This document shows, piece by piece, positions 10,150 to 20,558 of a stretch of 64,000 nt of DNA. The stretch lies in assembly GCA_963576725.1 (NCBI GenBank), contig OY755241.1, positions 60,199,071 through 60,263,070 of the forward strand, in the 5' to 3' direction. The notes under the pieces were generated by a model. That model was not told where the DNA came from. It ran no database searches and saw nothing but the letters and a program-made list of their open reading frames with translations. The DNA is from Azorinus chamasolen (taxonomy: Eukaryota > Mollusca > Bivalvia > Cardiida > Solecurtidae). Position numbers and translations under genes: made by a program. Every line of letters begins with the position of its first letter. Within the stretch, counting starts at the first letter, position 1.

Positions 10150-10782
10150 GTAAACGGTCCTTATGCAGGCGACACAGAGTGTATCCAATTATCCAAAAGT
10201 GCTTTGCCAAGAGGTGCATATGTTGTAGTAACATTTCTTGTAATTCCACAATAAAATCTACAGTTAATGGTAGAACATTTAATGTCAAGATAAACTCAGA
10301 CGTTGATTGTACTACTACTAACGTTATTTCTGTTTTAACTTGAAACGCGCCTAGTTGTAACGTTATTTCTGTTTTAACTTGAAACGCGCCTAGTTGTGGT
10401 ATATAGTACGTAGGACAAACAGGACGTGCTTTAAAGACTCGATTTCGTGAGCATGCATATCAATGTCGAAATCGTATTAAAGACTCGATTTCGTGAGCAT
10501 GCATATCAATGTCGAAATCGTAAACTAAACAATTTTTTACACCAACACTTTCGGAAATCTGGCCATTCTTTTAAAGATGTTTTAGTACAAATTGTTGAGC
10601 ATATAACATATGATAAGGAGGCTACTAGTAGCTTTAAATCGAAAGCTAGATTTATATCTGAATTAAATTGGATCAAACAATTGCAAACACCTTTTCCTTT
10701 AGGACTGAATGACAATATTTACCAGATTAGAAAGATTTCAAAAGAACCAGATATAGATTTTTTTTTCAATTTTTTCTATTAG
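10150..10782 (+). pseudogene. GIY-YIG endonuclease domain of the Penelope-like element
   Basis: The N-terminal part has a Cys cluster (KRCICCSNISC, about 10207-10239). The nuclease core follows, with a GIY motif broken by a TAG (CGI-stop-YVGQTGRALKTRF near 10395-10445), then FREHAYQCRNRKLNNFLHQHF, HSFKDVLVQIVEH and SELNWIKQLQTPFPLGLN, the last being typical of the end of GIY-YIG domains in retroelements. YVG corresponds to the YIG motif and R-x-x-x-H to the following helix. Two tandem duplications, near 10327-10400 and 10435-10522, break the frame. The domain would nick target DNA to prime reverse transcription. No intact protein can be made. Confidence 0.7.
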
Positions 10783-10939
10783 AAAACGCAAATCTCGATC
10801 ACATGGCATTCGCAAAAATGGTAATATTAACGAAAATCTCTTTTGAAAATGACTCTTCTTGATCTACATACTTTTCATTAAAAGAAATTGACGAGCAAGC
10901 CGATAAAATTATTTTTAGATCAGATCCTCTCATAGGAAC

Positions 10940-11980
10940 TAGCAGTTTGATACAAAGCTTTACTCTACATGTTCTCAGACCGCACATTGACAAATTATCT
11001 GAACACCAAAGATTCTTCTTGAAAATTTCTTTTATTAATAAAGGTATTGATTTTATTGACCTCCAAAGTATTTTTAGAGACAAAAATGTAATCGACACTA
11101 TTCCTAAATACTTTAAAAGTACAGAACCACCTATCATCTGCTACAAATATAACAAACCCATCAGAAATACAATTTTCAACTATAATAAAATTGTGGCCGA
11201 CCTAAATATTAATGATAATATTCCTGATAATTGAGATTGCGCCACCTCAAAATTTTGCTATTCTCCGGCTGGTCATGTGATTACTGGTAATTTTGAGATA
11301 ATTAAAGATAAACGTCCCAAATATAGAATTCCATCCTTGATAGATTTGAACTCTTGTCGAGTTCAGATTGCGGAGGCTTTACAACATTTTAGTATTAAAT
11401 GGTGTCGAAGAGAACATGTTGAGTCTAATGCTCTTTCTTGTTGGAAAAAACTAATTTTTGATGTAATTGATAAACGCATTTCCTTTTACAGCTCTAATAA
11501 ACACCTTCTTCCACCTAAACCTAGAAATTCTTTAAGACATCTTAAAAAGGGTTTACAGGATTTCCATTCAAAATACATTTTTGTTCCTGCTGATAAGGCA
11601 TCGAATAATGTGATTATTATTTGACGATATAATGTAGGAAATTATTAATACCAAGTCATACATTTCAGACCATGTCAAAAAGTGTGAACAATTTGGAACC
11701 GATATTAAAATTACACAACATAAACTTCCTACAATGTATTGGTTACCAAAACTACATAAAAAACCATATAAGGCGCGTTTTATTGCCAATTCTAGTTCAT
11801 GTACAACTACTAAATTGTCTATACTTTTGACTTCTTGTTTAACGAAGGTGAAGGAACATGTAAAATTCTACTGTGATAAGACTTATGAAAATTCTGGAAT
11901 AAATCTCTTCTGGTCTATTAAGAACTCTTCAGATGTCTTAAACAAACTTAAGAACAAAAGGTATCTTGCATCCACTGTAA
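10940..11980 (+). pseudogene. Penelope-like reverse transcriptase, N-terminal half
   Basis: Three consecutive open stretches (10947-11234, 11277-11624 and 11734-11980) share the order seen in Penelope-type RTs: PPIICYKYNKPIRNTIFNYN; a CNC-like patch; AGHVITGNFEII; KYIFVPADKASNNVIII; then MYWLPKLHKKPYKARFIANS, the characteristic fingers block with LPKLHK. The protein stops being colinear at LASTV (11965-11980), where a minus-strand LINE has inserted, and resumes at 13547. Frame changes at about 11235 and 11625-11733 are ordinary decay. Confidence 0.7.
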
Positions 11981-13546
11981 TGAATGAACAAGGCAGTCCA
12001 AAGGACAGCTATATCCCCCACCGCCGCCACCTAAATTAAGACATTGACCTTAAGGTGATACCTTCCAGTTGTTAAGAAAATAGGATGCGGAAACAAATAT
12101 AATGGAAACTGAAGGTAAGAACACAACTTTCAAATGTGACCTTGACCTTGAGCCGACATGACTGCCACATGTGTTCTGCACATCATCTCAATTCGGTTAA
12201 TATTTGACTTAAGTTTTATGAAAATTCTTCAAATGGTTTAGAAGATATGGAGCGGTCACGAAATGTAATGGAAAATGATGATTAAATCACTTGGCCTTCA
12301 AATGTGACCTTGACCTTGAGCCGACATGACTGCCACATATGTTCTGCACATTGTCTCAACGTGGTTAACATTATGTTCTGCACATTGTCTCAACGTGGTT
12401 AACATTTGAGGCAAGTTTCTTGAAAATCCTTCAAGGGGTATAGGAGATAACGAAACTATAATGGAAATTGAAGGTAAGAACACTTCATCTTCAAATGTGA
12501 CCTTGACCTTGAGCCGACATGACTGGCACATGTGTTCTGCACATCGTCTCAATTTAGCTAACATTTAACTAAACTTTTATGAAAATCCTTCAAAGGCTTT
12601 AGAAGATATGGAGCGGACACGAAAATGTAGTCGAAATTAAAGGTTAGAACACTTGACCTTCAAACGTGACCTTGACCTTGAGCCAACATGACTGCCGCAT
12701 GGGTTCTGCAAATCGTCTCAATTCATTTAATATTTGACTCAAGTTTTATGAAAATCCTTCAAAGGGTTTAGAAGATATGGAGCGGACACGAAACTGTAAT
12801 GGCAACTGAAGGTTTAAACACTTGACCTTCAAATGTGACCTTGAACTTGAGCCGACATGACTGCCACATGTGTTCTGCACATCGTCTTAATTTGGTTAAC
12901 ATTTGACTCAAGTTTTATGAAAATCCTTCGAAGGGTTTAGAAGATATGGAGCGGACACAAAAATGCAATGGAAATTGAAGGTTAAAACCCATGACCTTCA
13001 AATGTGACCTTGACCTTGAGCCGACATATCTGCCACATATGTTCTGCACATCGTCTCAACTTGGTTAACATTTGAGGCAAGTTTCTTGAAAATCCTTCAA
13101 GGGGTATAGGAGATATGGAGCGGACACGAAATTGTTACGGACAGACGGACGGACAGACGGACGGAGGGCATTCCTATAACCCCCCTCCGCTATGCGGTGG
13201 GGGATAATGAATGAATGGTGTTTTACGGCCAATCGACACTGATGGTCATATAGAGCCGAATAAATAATGAAAATAAATCTATATGATCAAATCAAATAAA
13301 GACAATCTCACTTCTAGATTATTTAAATGTCAGTCCCGATCAGCAGGATTGTAAAATTTGTAAAAAAATAAGGACAAAACATAATCGACATTTTAAAAAA
13401 ATACCTTTTAAATTTTAGAATATATATTAATAACTTTTAAAAAATCAAATATTTTTGGTATTTCTATCAGCTCAAACAGTTCCCTCAGGGAATCTGCTTG
13501 AAAGAACCTATCTCTGATTAAGATTAAATCAGGACATTCAATGAGG
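11981..13546 (-). mobile_element. LINE-B-type 3' fragment inserted in the Penelope RT, 13 bp TSD
   Basis: The insertion is bounded by a perfect 13 bp duplication, gcatccactgtaa, at 11968-11980 and 13547-13559. The minus strand from 13546 down matches the last ~330 bp of LINE B: the RNase H end (TCATTGAATGTCCTGAT-like, GAACTGTTTGAGC), the 3' UTR and ccgtaaaacaccattcatt. The ATTC-type tail is interrupted by a tandem-core element (12012-13206), leaving tgaatga next to the left duplication. Heavily 5' truncated. Joining 11980 to 13560 restores the reading frame through RT motif A. Confidence 0.8.
12012..13206 (+). mobile_element. Tandem-core (pearl/HINE-like) element nested in a LINE tail
   Basis: The ends form a perfect 13 bp inverted repeat, tatcccccaccgc at 12012-12024 and gcggtgggggata at 13194-13206. 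The core is about six diverged copies of a ~180 bp unit containing caaatgtgaccttgacct, gagccgacatgactgcc and gaagatatggagcgga. Next come a GACGGACAGACGG-type microsatellite (13138-13168) and a terminal hairpin (ccctccgc tat gcggtggggg). No coding. Tandem core plus tetranucleotide run plus hairpin end is the layout of bivalve pearl elements, now grouped with Helentron-associated elements. The grouping is inference. Confidence 0.7.
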
Positions 13547-14459
13547 GCATCCACTGTAAGCACGTACGATTTTTCTACTCTGTACACAACTCTTCCTCAT
13601 ATTCTAATTAAGGATAAGCTTACTTAATCCAGAAAGTATTTGCACGGGAAAAACATCATTCTTGGCATGTAATGCTGAAAAAGCTTTCTTTACTGACGTG
13701 CAAATGAAATATTACACCAATTGGACTTGCTTAAAAGTTTGTGAAGCACTTACCTTTCTTTTGGATAACATATTTGTACGATATGGGAATGCTATATACC
13801 GTCAGGTAATTGGTATTCCTATGGGTACGAATTGTGCACCACTTGTCGCAGATTTGTTTTTGTACTGCTATGAGAGAGATTTCATGTTGCGTTTGAATCC
13901 TCATTCACAAGAAGATGTTATAAAAGCGTTTCTTGATCTAGACCTTAAAATTAATAATGGAATTATTTCTTCTAAAAAGAGATGATTTTGATTTTAATAT
14001 TGTAAATTTTCCTCATCTTGACGGGGATGTTCCCCGTGCTCCATCTTACGGGGTTTATTCGTTTTGCTAGAGCTTGTTCATCTATTGACGATTTTAACAG
14101 TCGAAATTTTAACAGAAAAGCTGCTTAAGCAAGGATATAGATACCATCAACTAAGAAAAACTTTCTCTAAATTTTACTATCGAAATCTCTCGCTTATTGG
14201 CAAGTACCAATGTAATCTCAAGGTGCTTCTACGACACGGTATTTCACATCCTGAATTTTATGGTGATGTTATTTACAAACTTCGTAAAATTATTGGACAT
14301 ACCCATTTTCTCACTTTGTTCATCAAATGTGATAAACAATTCATAAAAAATGGATACGATCCTGTAGTCATACAACATACTGCATGTTTGGTTGTGAACC
14401 CTTTTATAGTTGGCAATCACGCTGGCCTCTTTGCATGTACGCCGACAAGAAAGGACTAG
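13547..14459 (+). pseudogene. Penelope-like reverse transcriptase, C-terminal half, YxDD lost
   Basis: It resumes with STYDFSTLYTTLPH (catalytic motif A, D in YDFSTLY). After a frameshift, 13662-13985 carries YRQVIGIPMGTNCAPLVADL (motif B region). It then jumps from DVIKAF straight to LDLDLKINNG: the intervening segment, which in relatives holds the Y-x-D-D catalytic box, is absent, so a deletion of about 100 bp or more is inferred at about 13930. After further frameshifts, VNFPHLDGDVPRAPSYGVY and KQGYRYHQLRKTFSKFYYRN form the thumb, and CLVVNPFIVGNHAGLFACT the end. The element cannot polymerise. Confidence 0.75.
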
Positions 14460-14680
14460 TACTAAATCCAGAAATGGAAGGAGAACGTCGGATATCTGTA
14501 CTAATTCATTTTTGTCGTACCCTTTATTACTTTCCTAGTTACTCTGCAGCTCAATAATTGAGTACACTAGCGATAGGTGAATACAGTATGTTCAATTAAA
14601 TGTTTTTTCGTTATACATGCACTTTACCATTGTATTATCCGTCGCGGTTGTTGTAGATTAGTCAGAGAGGGGATACTATT

Positions 14681-15254
14681 AGTTATACAGATCATTGGCG
14701 GGGTATCTGACTTTTTGTTTCCTGCTGAGAAAAATGATGTTGCCCGAGCCGTTAGGTTTTATTATTCAAACAATGGGCGTTGGAAGGAGCGGCTATACTG
14801 CAATTTACAGGTACGTGTAGGTGCATGGACATAAATAAAATCTGAATCCAATTGGATGTGGATTATCTTTGTAAAAGCGGGGTTTGGGGGCTAATCGGTA
14901 CGCGCACAAGCACTTTGACAACATTTGCAGCATCAAAGCAGATTAAGACTTTCGCCACATATAGGGTTCATTTACATTGTTATACAACAACTATAACAAA
15001 CATGTTTCTAAATGGATAACTTTTTTCCGCCCCAAACTCTTGTTATTTCGTTTGAGAGCGGTTGTTTGAATCGAATCGACGAAGTGAAGCTGGTTGGCCA
15101 TTTTTATTTTGTTATATCAAGGAAGCGAGGCCCTCGGCGGGGGAAATTCCATTGTTGCTCATGACTCCGTACATACATCAGAATTTAGAGGGATACACGG
15201 CTTTTATACATGGCTAACTGACCAATCAAAATCGAGGATTTTACTTTGCAGTAT
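14681..15254. mobile_element. Unclassified insertion in the Penelope 3' trailer
   Basis: Copies at 2725 and 8841-8520 run directly from gggatac into tatttacactgt. Here about 570 bp separates these landmarks. The insert starts near attagttatacag and ends near ctgtataataagt-like sequence; the ends are weakly inverted but not convincingly so. A frame inside (DFLFPAEKNDVARAVRFYY) is unassigned. It may be a short DNA element or a variant trailer. Confidence 0.4.
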
Positions 15255-15534
15255 AATAAGTTTATTTACACTGTCTTTTAGGGTGGGGATGGAATAAGAG
15301 TGAGGTTGGGCGCCCATAAACCGGTTTAACACCCCCAGTGACTTTTGTCACTGACCGTTCCAAGGCGGTACTTCCATCTTCCTCCTATTGTATGTTTGTT
15401 TTGTCTTTGTGCGTCTCTTTGTTTTTTTTCTACTTATATACATTTGCTTTTTCCTTGTGTTGCTGTTCGGGCGAGTGTTTGTTCTGTATGTGGTGTTTCC
15501 TGCATGACTCATTTTTGTACTTTTGGAATAAAGA
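15255..15534 (+). mobile_element. Penelope-like 3' UTR, terminal part
   Basis: Continuation of the element ending at 14680: tatttacactgtcttttagg, cccataaaccggtttaac, the cagtgac/gtcactg pair, ccttccaaggcggtact-like and tgactcatttttgtactttt. A minus-strand LINE begins immediately after it. Confidence 0.7.
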
Positions 15535-17070
15535 CCAGTCTCTTTCAAAAACGAAATTATATTCCCGTATGGAACTGTATCATAGCAAGGTTGACACATT
15601 CATTAAACATGTTTTACTGTGTATGGCTCCTAACAGAAGACACACTCTGGTTGAACTTCGTGCTTTAGTAAATAGGAATGAGTAATATGAGAGTGTCCTA
15701 TGCGACAGCGAGCTAGGACCACCTCATCTCTTCGTATAGCTCTATAATATAAAAGGGAATCAACAATGGTTGGCTTTATGGCATGAAGTTAATTGTTAAT
15801 ATTGCTGTCCAAAGAAACCTGCCATTTGGAACATATATGCTGTTTAATCAATGGTTTAAAATCAGTATATGGTATTTTGAAAACTGCCTCATTCAGATTC
15901 AGGGATGACTTGGCCGTTTTATCTGCCTCTTCATTTCCCCGAATTCCTACATGACTAGGTAGCCAACAGAAAACAATATTGTTTTACAGAGACATTTTAT
16001 GGTGTTTAAGAAGAATTTGTTGAATTAATGGGTTATTCATATTTCTGTTCAATGCTTGAAGAACAGAGAGCGAGTCTGAAAAAAATATGTATTTGTTCAT
16101 ATTAAGCACCGATATGAATCGTAGGGCTTGGACTTAAGCTGTAAATATGTTTAGACCTGTCAGGTAGTCTTACTTTAGAGGCATGAAGTTTACCAACAGA
16201 TGCACAACCGACTTTATCTTCATCTTTAGAACCATCAGTATATATGGAAATGTGGTCAGGATACTGTGACGTTTTGCATTTCTACGTTTGCTTTCGAAGG
16301 ATCACCAATTTTCAGATTAAGTTCTTCAAATTCAGATTGGAATTCAATTCTAGTGTATTTGTAGACGACTTTTTATTTGGAGCCAAATGTAAGAATGAAT
16401 GAATGAATGAATGGTGTTTTACGGCCCATCGACACTGAGAGAGACGGAGACCGATTGGCTTTATAACATTTTAGGTTTCCTGTCATAAAGCATTTCATAT
16501 TTGGGTTCAAAAAGTATTTCATTAGCAGGATTGGTATGATTTGCCTTCACCTTGGTTACATAATTAAGAGCTAATTGGTCTCTTCGAGTGTATAAAGATG
16601 GTTATTTTCTTCTGCTAAAAGACTTTCGATTGGTGAGGTTTTAAAAGCACCAAAGGAAAGCCGAAGTCCTTGATGGTGAATGGGGTCAAGAATCTTCAGG
16701 TAAGACTTTCTAGCTGATCCATATACAATGCTTCCATAGTCCAGTTTAGAACGATGATCGGTAAAGGCGCAGCAGCACTTTCCGATCAGCTCCCTAGTCA
16801 GTGTGAGCTAAAACTTTTGTTTTGTATTCAAATGTTTAATATGAGGTATAAATGTTAACTTTGTGAACTTTTTGTCAAATATAAGTCCTAAAAATTTGGC
16901 TTGATCAACCTCAGGGATATGAATATTATTAAGATTTAAAATGGGGTCTTGGTGACAATTTCTTAACTGATAGAAATGAACACATTGCGTTTTTGACGTT
17001 GACAATTTAAAGCCATTCTCATTATTCCATGTTTCAAGTTTGTTGAGACTTTGTTGAAGTTGTTGAACAA
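15535..17070 (-). mobile_element. LINE-A copy, 5' truncated, lacking its 3' tail
   Basis: On the minus strand it codes the end of the RT domain (17070-16808: TWNNENGFKLSTSKTQCVHF, then DQAKFLGLIFDKK), a decayed connection region and RNase H down to about 15640. The RNase H landmarks are eroded by stops. The 3' UTR stops at gaataaagaccag, so the final ~230 bp and tail are missing. About 100 bp of coding near 16393 has been replaced by a ~45 bp piece of a LINE-B tail. No target duplication was seen. It is non-functional. Confidence 0.75.
16393..16437 (-). mobile_element. LINE-B tail patch inside the LINE-A copy
   Basis: The minus strand reads tcagtgtcgatgggccgtaa, then aacaccattcattcattc, identical in layout to the extreme 3' end of LINE B (43215-43261). 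It substitutes for coding sequence expected between the RT and RNase H parts. Confidence 0.65.
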
Positions 17071-17308
17071 AGTGAGAAAATGGGTCAATATGCCAAATAC
17101 CCTCTCCAGACAACTATACACTGGGGGACAAATACGTATTTATTATGAAAATGTTTTGCTACGACGAATTTTACATTTTATATGAGTATTATAATAATTT
17201 GTTTTTCCTATGAAGGCAACTTTGTTTTCGTAGGAAAACATTTCCCAATTGATACACTGGCTTCGTAGGAAAACAAATCCAATACTAGAGGTTTTTGTCA
17301 AAAAAACG
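17071..17308. other. No gene recognised
   Basis: Short AT-rich spacer. It contains three similar segments around cctatgaaggcaac, cgtaggaaaacatttccc and cgtaggaaaacaaatcc, possibly micro-duplications. Confidence 0.4.
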
Positions 17309-18569
17309 GATGTCTCCCCTCTAATAAAAACAATATGTAAAGGGAAATCACTAAAAATGTTATGGTCTTGACGAATGATACTTCCCCTCATTATGCGTTT
17401 TCCACACTACATTTTTTCAAGAAGAAAATGATAACAGCTAATAACTCCAAAAATACTGATACCAGATTTATGGCCCTTGTGCATGACACTTACTTTCATC
17501 ATGCTCTTTCCAAAAATAAAACGTCATTCCAATAGCATCAGTCAATAGGAGTTATTGATCGGCCAAAAAATGTAACAAAGGGCAATAACTCCAAAAGTAT
17601 TGAAGCCAGAATAATGGCCCTTGTTCATGACACTTTCTCTCATCATGCTCTTTCCATATATGAAGTTTCAATACGATGGCAAGAGCCATGTAGGAGTTAT
17701 CGTCCGGACAAGAAAGAATTAAACAAATGTACAAGGGGCAATAACTCTAAATTTATTGAAGCTCGAGTTAAGGATCTTATGCATGACACTTTCTCTTATT
17801 ATGACTGTTCCATGTATGAAGTTTCACTCCAATGGCATGTGTCACCTAGGAGTAATCATCCGGACAAAAAATTGTGATTGTTTTTAAAAAGGGCAATAAC
17901 TCCAATATTAGTGAAGCCAGAGTTATGGACCTTGTGCATGACACTTCCTCTCGTTATGATCTTTCCATATATGAAGTTTCAATCCAATGGCATGAGCCAT
18001 ATAGAAGTTATCGTCCGGACAAAAAAGTGATTTTTTTTACAAAGGGCAATAACTCCTATATTAGTGAAGCCAGAGTTATGTACCTTCTGCATGACACTTC
18101 CTCTTATGATCTTTCCATATATGAAGTTTCAATCCAATGGCATCAGGCATATTGAAGTTATTGTCCGGACAAAAAATTATAATATTTTTTACAAAGGGCA
18201 ATAACTCCAATATTAGTGAAGCCAGAGTTATGGACCTTGTGCATGACACTTCCTCTCATTATGCTCTTTCCATATATGAAGTTTCAATCCAATGGCATCA
18301 GGCATGTAGGAGTTATCCGGACAAAAAAGTGTGATTTTTTTTTTACAAAGGGCAATAACTCCAATATTAGTGAAGCCAGAGTTATGGACCTTGTGCATGA
18401 CACTTCCTCTCATTATGCTCTTTCCATATATGAAGTTTCAATCAACTGGCATCAGGCATATTGAAGTTATCGTCTGGACAAAAAGTGTGACAGACAGAGA
18501 CGGACAGACAGACAGACAACTCTCACGAAAACAATTTGTCTCCCCCATATAAATATGGGGGGAGACATA
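17309..18569 (+). mobile_element. Tandem-core hairpin-ended element, second family
   Basis: Starts with atgtctcccc (17309) and ends with ggggagacat (18559-18568), an inverted pair. The core is about seven copies of a ~150 bp unit containing gggcaataactcc, gaagccagagttatgg, tgcatgacacttcctct and catatatgaagtttcaat. The units become more alike toward the right end. A GACAGACAGAC run follows (18488-18515), then a hairpin gtctcccccat ata aat atggggggagac. Long frames through the units are by-products of repeats whose length is near a multiple of three. No protein is credible. Confidence 0.7.
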
Positions 18570-18796
18570 ATAATACCCATACAAATTGTCGTAGCGAAAC
18601 AATTGATAATAATACGTAGTTGGCCCCCAGTGACTATACATCTCAGGTATACCTATGCGACATGCCCAAAGTAATATTGAAAGTAACGTCATTACAATTA
18701 TTGTGACGTAGTTTACGGCAATTTTTTCTACACCGACATTATAAAAATATGTGTAACGTATTTTTGGGCTCTGCTTATTTCATAGCTCTTAATGAT
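18570..18796. other. No gene recognised
   Basis: AT-rich spacer between repeats. Confidence 0.4.
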
Positions 18797-18876
18797 CGAG
18801 TGAGTTGCGGTTCACGGCACTGCGACAAAGAATAGGTCATATAGCGCCGATGAATGAAATGACATTATGAGAGGGA
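18797..18876 (-). mobile_element. SINE/LINE-A terminal tail fragment
   Basis: The minus strand ends cggcgctatatgacc...gtgccgtgaaccgcaactcactcgatc. The spacer before the shared block (cattcat) resembles the SINE copy at 1452-1604 more than the LINE. Confidence 0.5.
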
Positions 18877-18884
18877 CTATTTCA

Positions 18885-18985
18885 CTCAGTGTTGTTATAC
18901 TTTCTGATCCTTCGAAATCATATATTTCAGTTGCAATTTTTGCTTTCAGCGGGATCACCTTTCATCAGAATTGATCTCATGCGCT
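18885..18985 (-). repeat. R230 dispersed repeat, internally deleted copy
   Basis: Both ends of the R230 family (full copies at 32345-32570 and 37216-37438) are present: gtgttgttatactttctgatccttcg and ttgcaatttttgctttcagcgg. About 115 bp of the middle is missing. Confidence 0.6.
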
Positions 18986-19172
18986 GCTTTTCTTGCTGAG
19001 CTGGATTGGGAAGACTAATAATAACTCATTGTATAAATACCTAGGCAAAGCGAAGTCAAAGGCGGTTCTCAAAAGCCCAATTAAGTCTTATGTTGATTGT
19101 TATGTATCCTGCCGACCACACCGTTAAACACCATTCATTCACACCTTGCAGGGGTGTGGAAATTGCATTTTT

Positions 19173-19958
19173 TATGCCCCCCCCCCCCCCGATCAGATCT
19201 GGGGGCATATTGTTTTTGCCCTGTCTGTTTGTTTGTCAGCAACTTTAACATTGGTCATAACTTTTGAGCCAGCACAGATATAGACTTGATATTTGGTATG
19301 CATATGTATCTCATAAAGCCGCACATTTTGAGTGGTGGCATGTCAAGGTCATCCTTCAAGGTCAGAGGTCAAATCACCGACTTTAACATTGGCCATAACT
19401 TTTGAACCAGTACAGATAGACTTAATATGTAGCATGATTGTGTATCTCATGAAGCTGCACAGTTTGATGGGTGAAATGTCAAGGTCATCCTTAAGGGTCA
19501 AATGTCACCAACTTCAAATTGGCCATCACTTTTGAGCCAGTACAGGTAGAGACTTGATCTTTGGTATGCTTGTGTATCTCATGAAGCTGCATATTTTGAG
19601 GGGCAACATGTCAAGGTAAAGGTCATCTTTTAGGGTCAAAGGTCACCGACTTTAACATTGGCCATAACTTTTGAACCTGTAGATGCAGACTTGACATTTG
19701 GTATGCATGTGTATCTCATGTCGCTGCACAGTTTGGAGGTGACATTTCAAGGTCAATGTCATCTTTCAGGGTCAAAGGTCACCGGCTTTAACATTGGCCA
19801 TAACTTTTGAACCAGTAGAGATACATACTTGATATGTGGTATGCATGTGCACCCCATGAAGCTGCACAGTTTGAGGGGTGACATGTAAAGATGAAGGTCA
19901 TCCTTTAGGGTCTAATATCATATCGAGGGGGCATAGTGTTTCACAAACACATCTTGTT
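19173..19958 (+). mobile_element. Tandem-core hairpin-ended element, third family
   Basis: Left end tatgcccc followed by a C run and a hairpin (cccccgatcagatctggggg). Right end gagggggcata followed by tcacaaacacatcttgtt. The core is about five diverged units of ~140-150 bp containing actttaacattggccataac, gtatctcatgaagctgcac and gtcaaaggtcaccgac. It is the same general design as 12012-13206 but unrelated in unit sequence. Confidence 0.65.
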
Positions 19959-20558
19959 CTACTTGTCCTCGGACTAGTGAAACAAAAAAACTTGGTTGTC
20001 CACAGCATAATTCAATTTGTCCCAATTTATGCATCTGTTTCAGTAACTTGAGGAATTTCCATGATGTAGTGGTAAAGTGGTGCAGGACCTACTGTCTGAG
20101 AGGCACACATCTGATTCTTTCCGAGGCCAAAAATATAATAGCCTGGGACCCCATGATACCGGTATACTTAATGTTTACGTTACGATAATCGAACAGATAA
20201 CAACTCACCTGTTTAAAATTTGATGTTCACCTTTTGAATGAAGTCTTTGCTATCTAAAAACGTTAAAATTTAATAAAAAAAATTGTCTTTTGTTATTTCC
20301 AAAACATTGTTTAGTCTGGATACGTATACTACAGACATAAAGGGGAATCATTCCATGGTACCGGTGTAATGCCTAAACACAATCAATGGTATGGAAACCC
20401 ATATGTAACATAATGTCTAACATTCACCCAAGCAATGTTACAGTGATATTTACAAATTTGAACTGAAATAAAGTTTTTTTTAAGGCAATAATACAATTTA
20501 AATATGAGAAACTGTAAGTCTACAACATGTTTTAGATGAAAATTTCACGTTTTTATTT
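19959..20558. other. No gene recognised
   Basis: AT-rich, with only short frames and no repeat relationship seen within the window. Confidence 0.45.

Larger units (their letters stand above)
9950..14680 (+). mobile_element. Penelope-like retroelement with N-terminal GIY-YIG (Naiad-type order)
   Basis: A GIY-YIG endonuclease segment (about 10150-10780) precedes the reverse transcriptase (about 10940-14459). In canonical Penelope elements the nuclease is C-terminal; the permuted N-terminal order with a Cys-rich knuckle is described for the Naiad clade, common in invertebrates. The copy is dead, with many stops and frameshifts, two 40-45 bp tandem duplications in the nuclease, and deletion of the YxDD block. 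A minus-strand LINE (11981-13546) splits it. The 3' trailer begins at 14460 and resumes at 15255 after another insertion. Family assignment is from motif order and RT signatures seen by eye. Confidence 0.7.

Noticed and set aside
17614..18552. Several 60-90 residue frames with repeated motifs
   Set aside because: Produced by tandem units of a non-coding element; start and stop positions vary between units without conservation.
17309..18569. Regularly spaced repeats considered as a CRISPR array
   Set aside because: Units are ~150 bp, contiguous, with no unique spacers, in a eukaryotic context.
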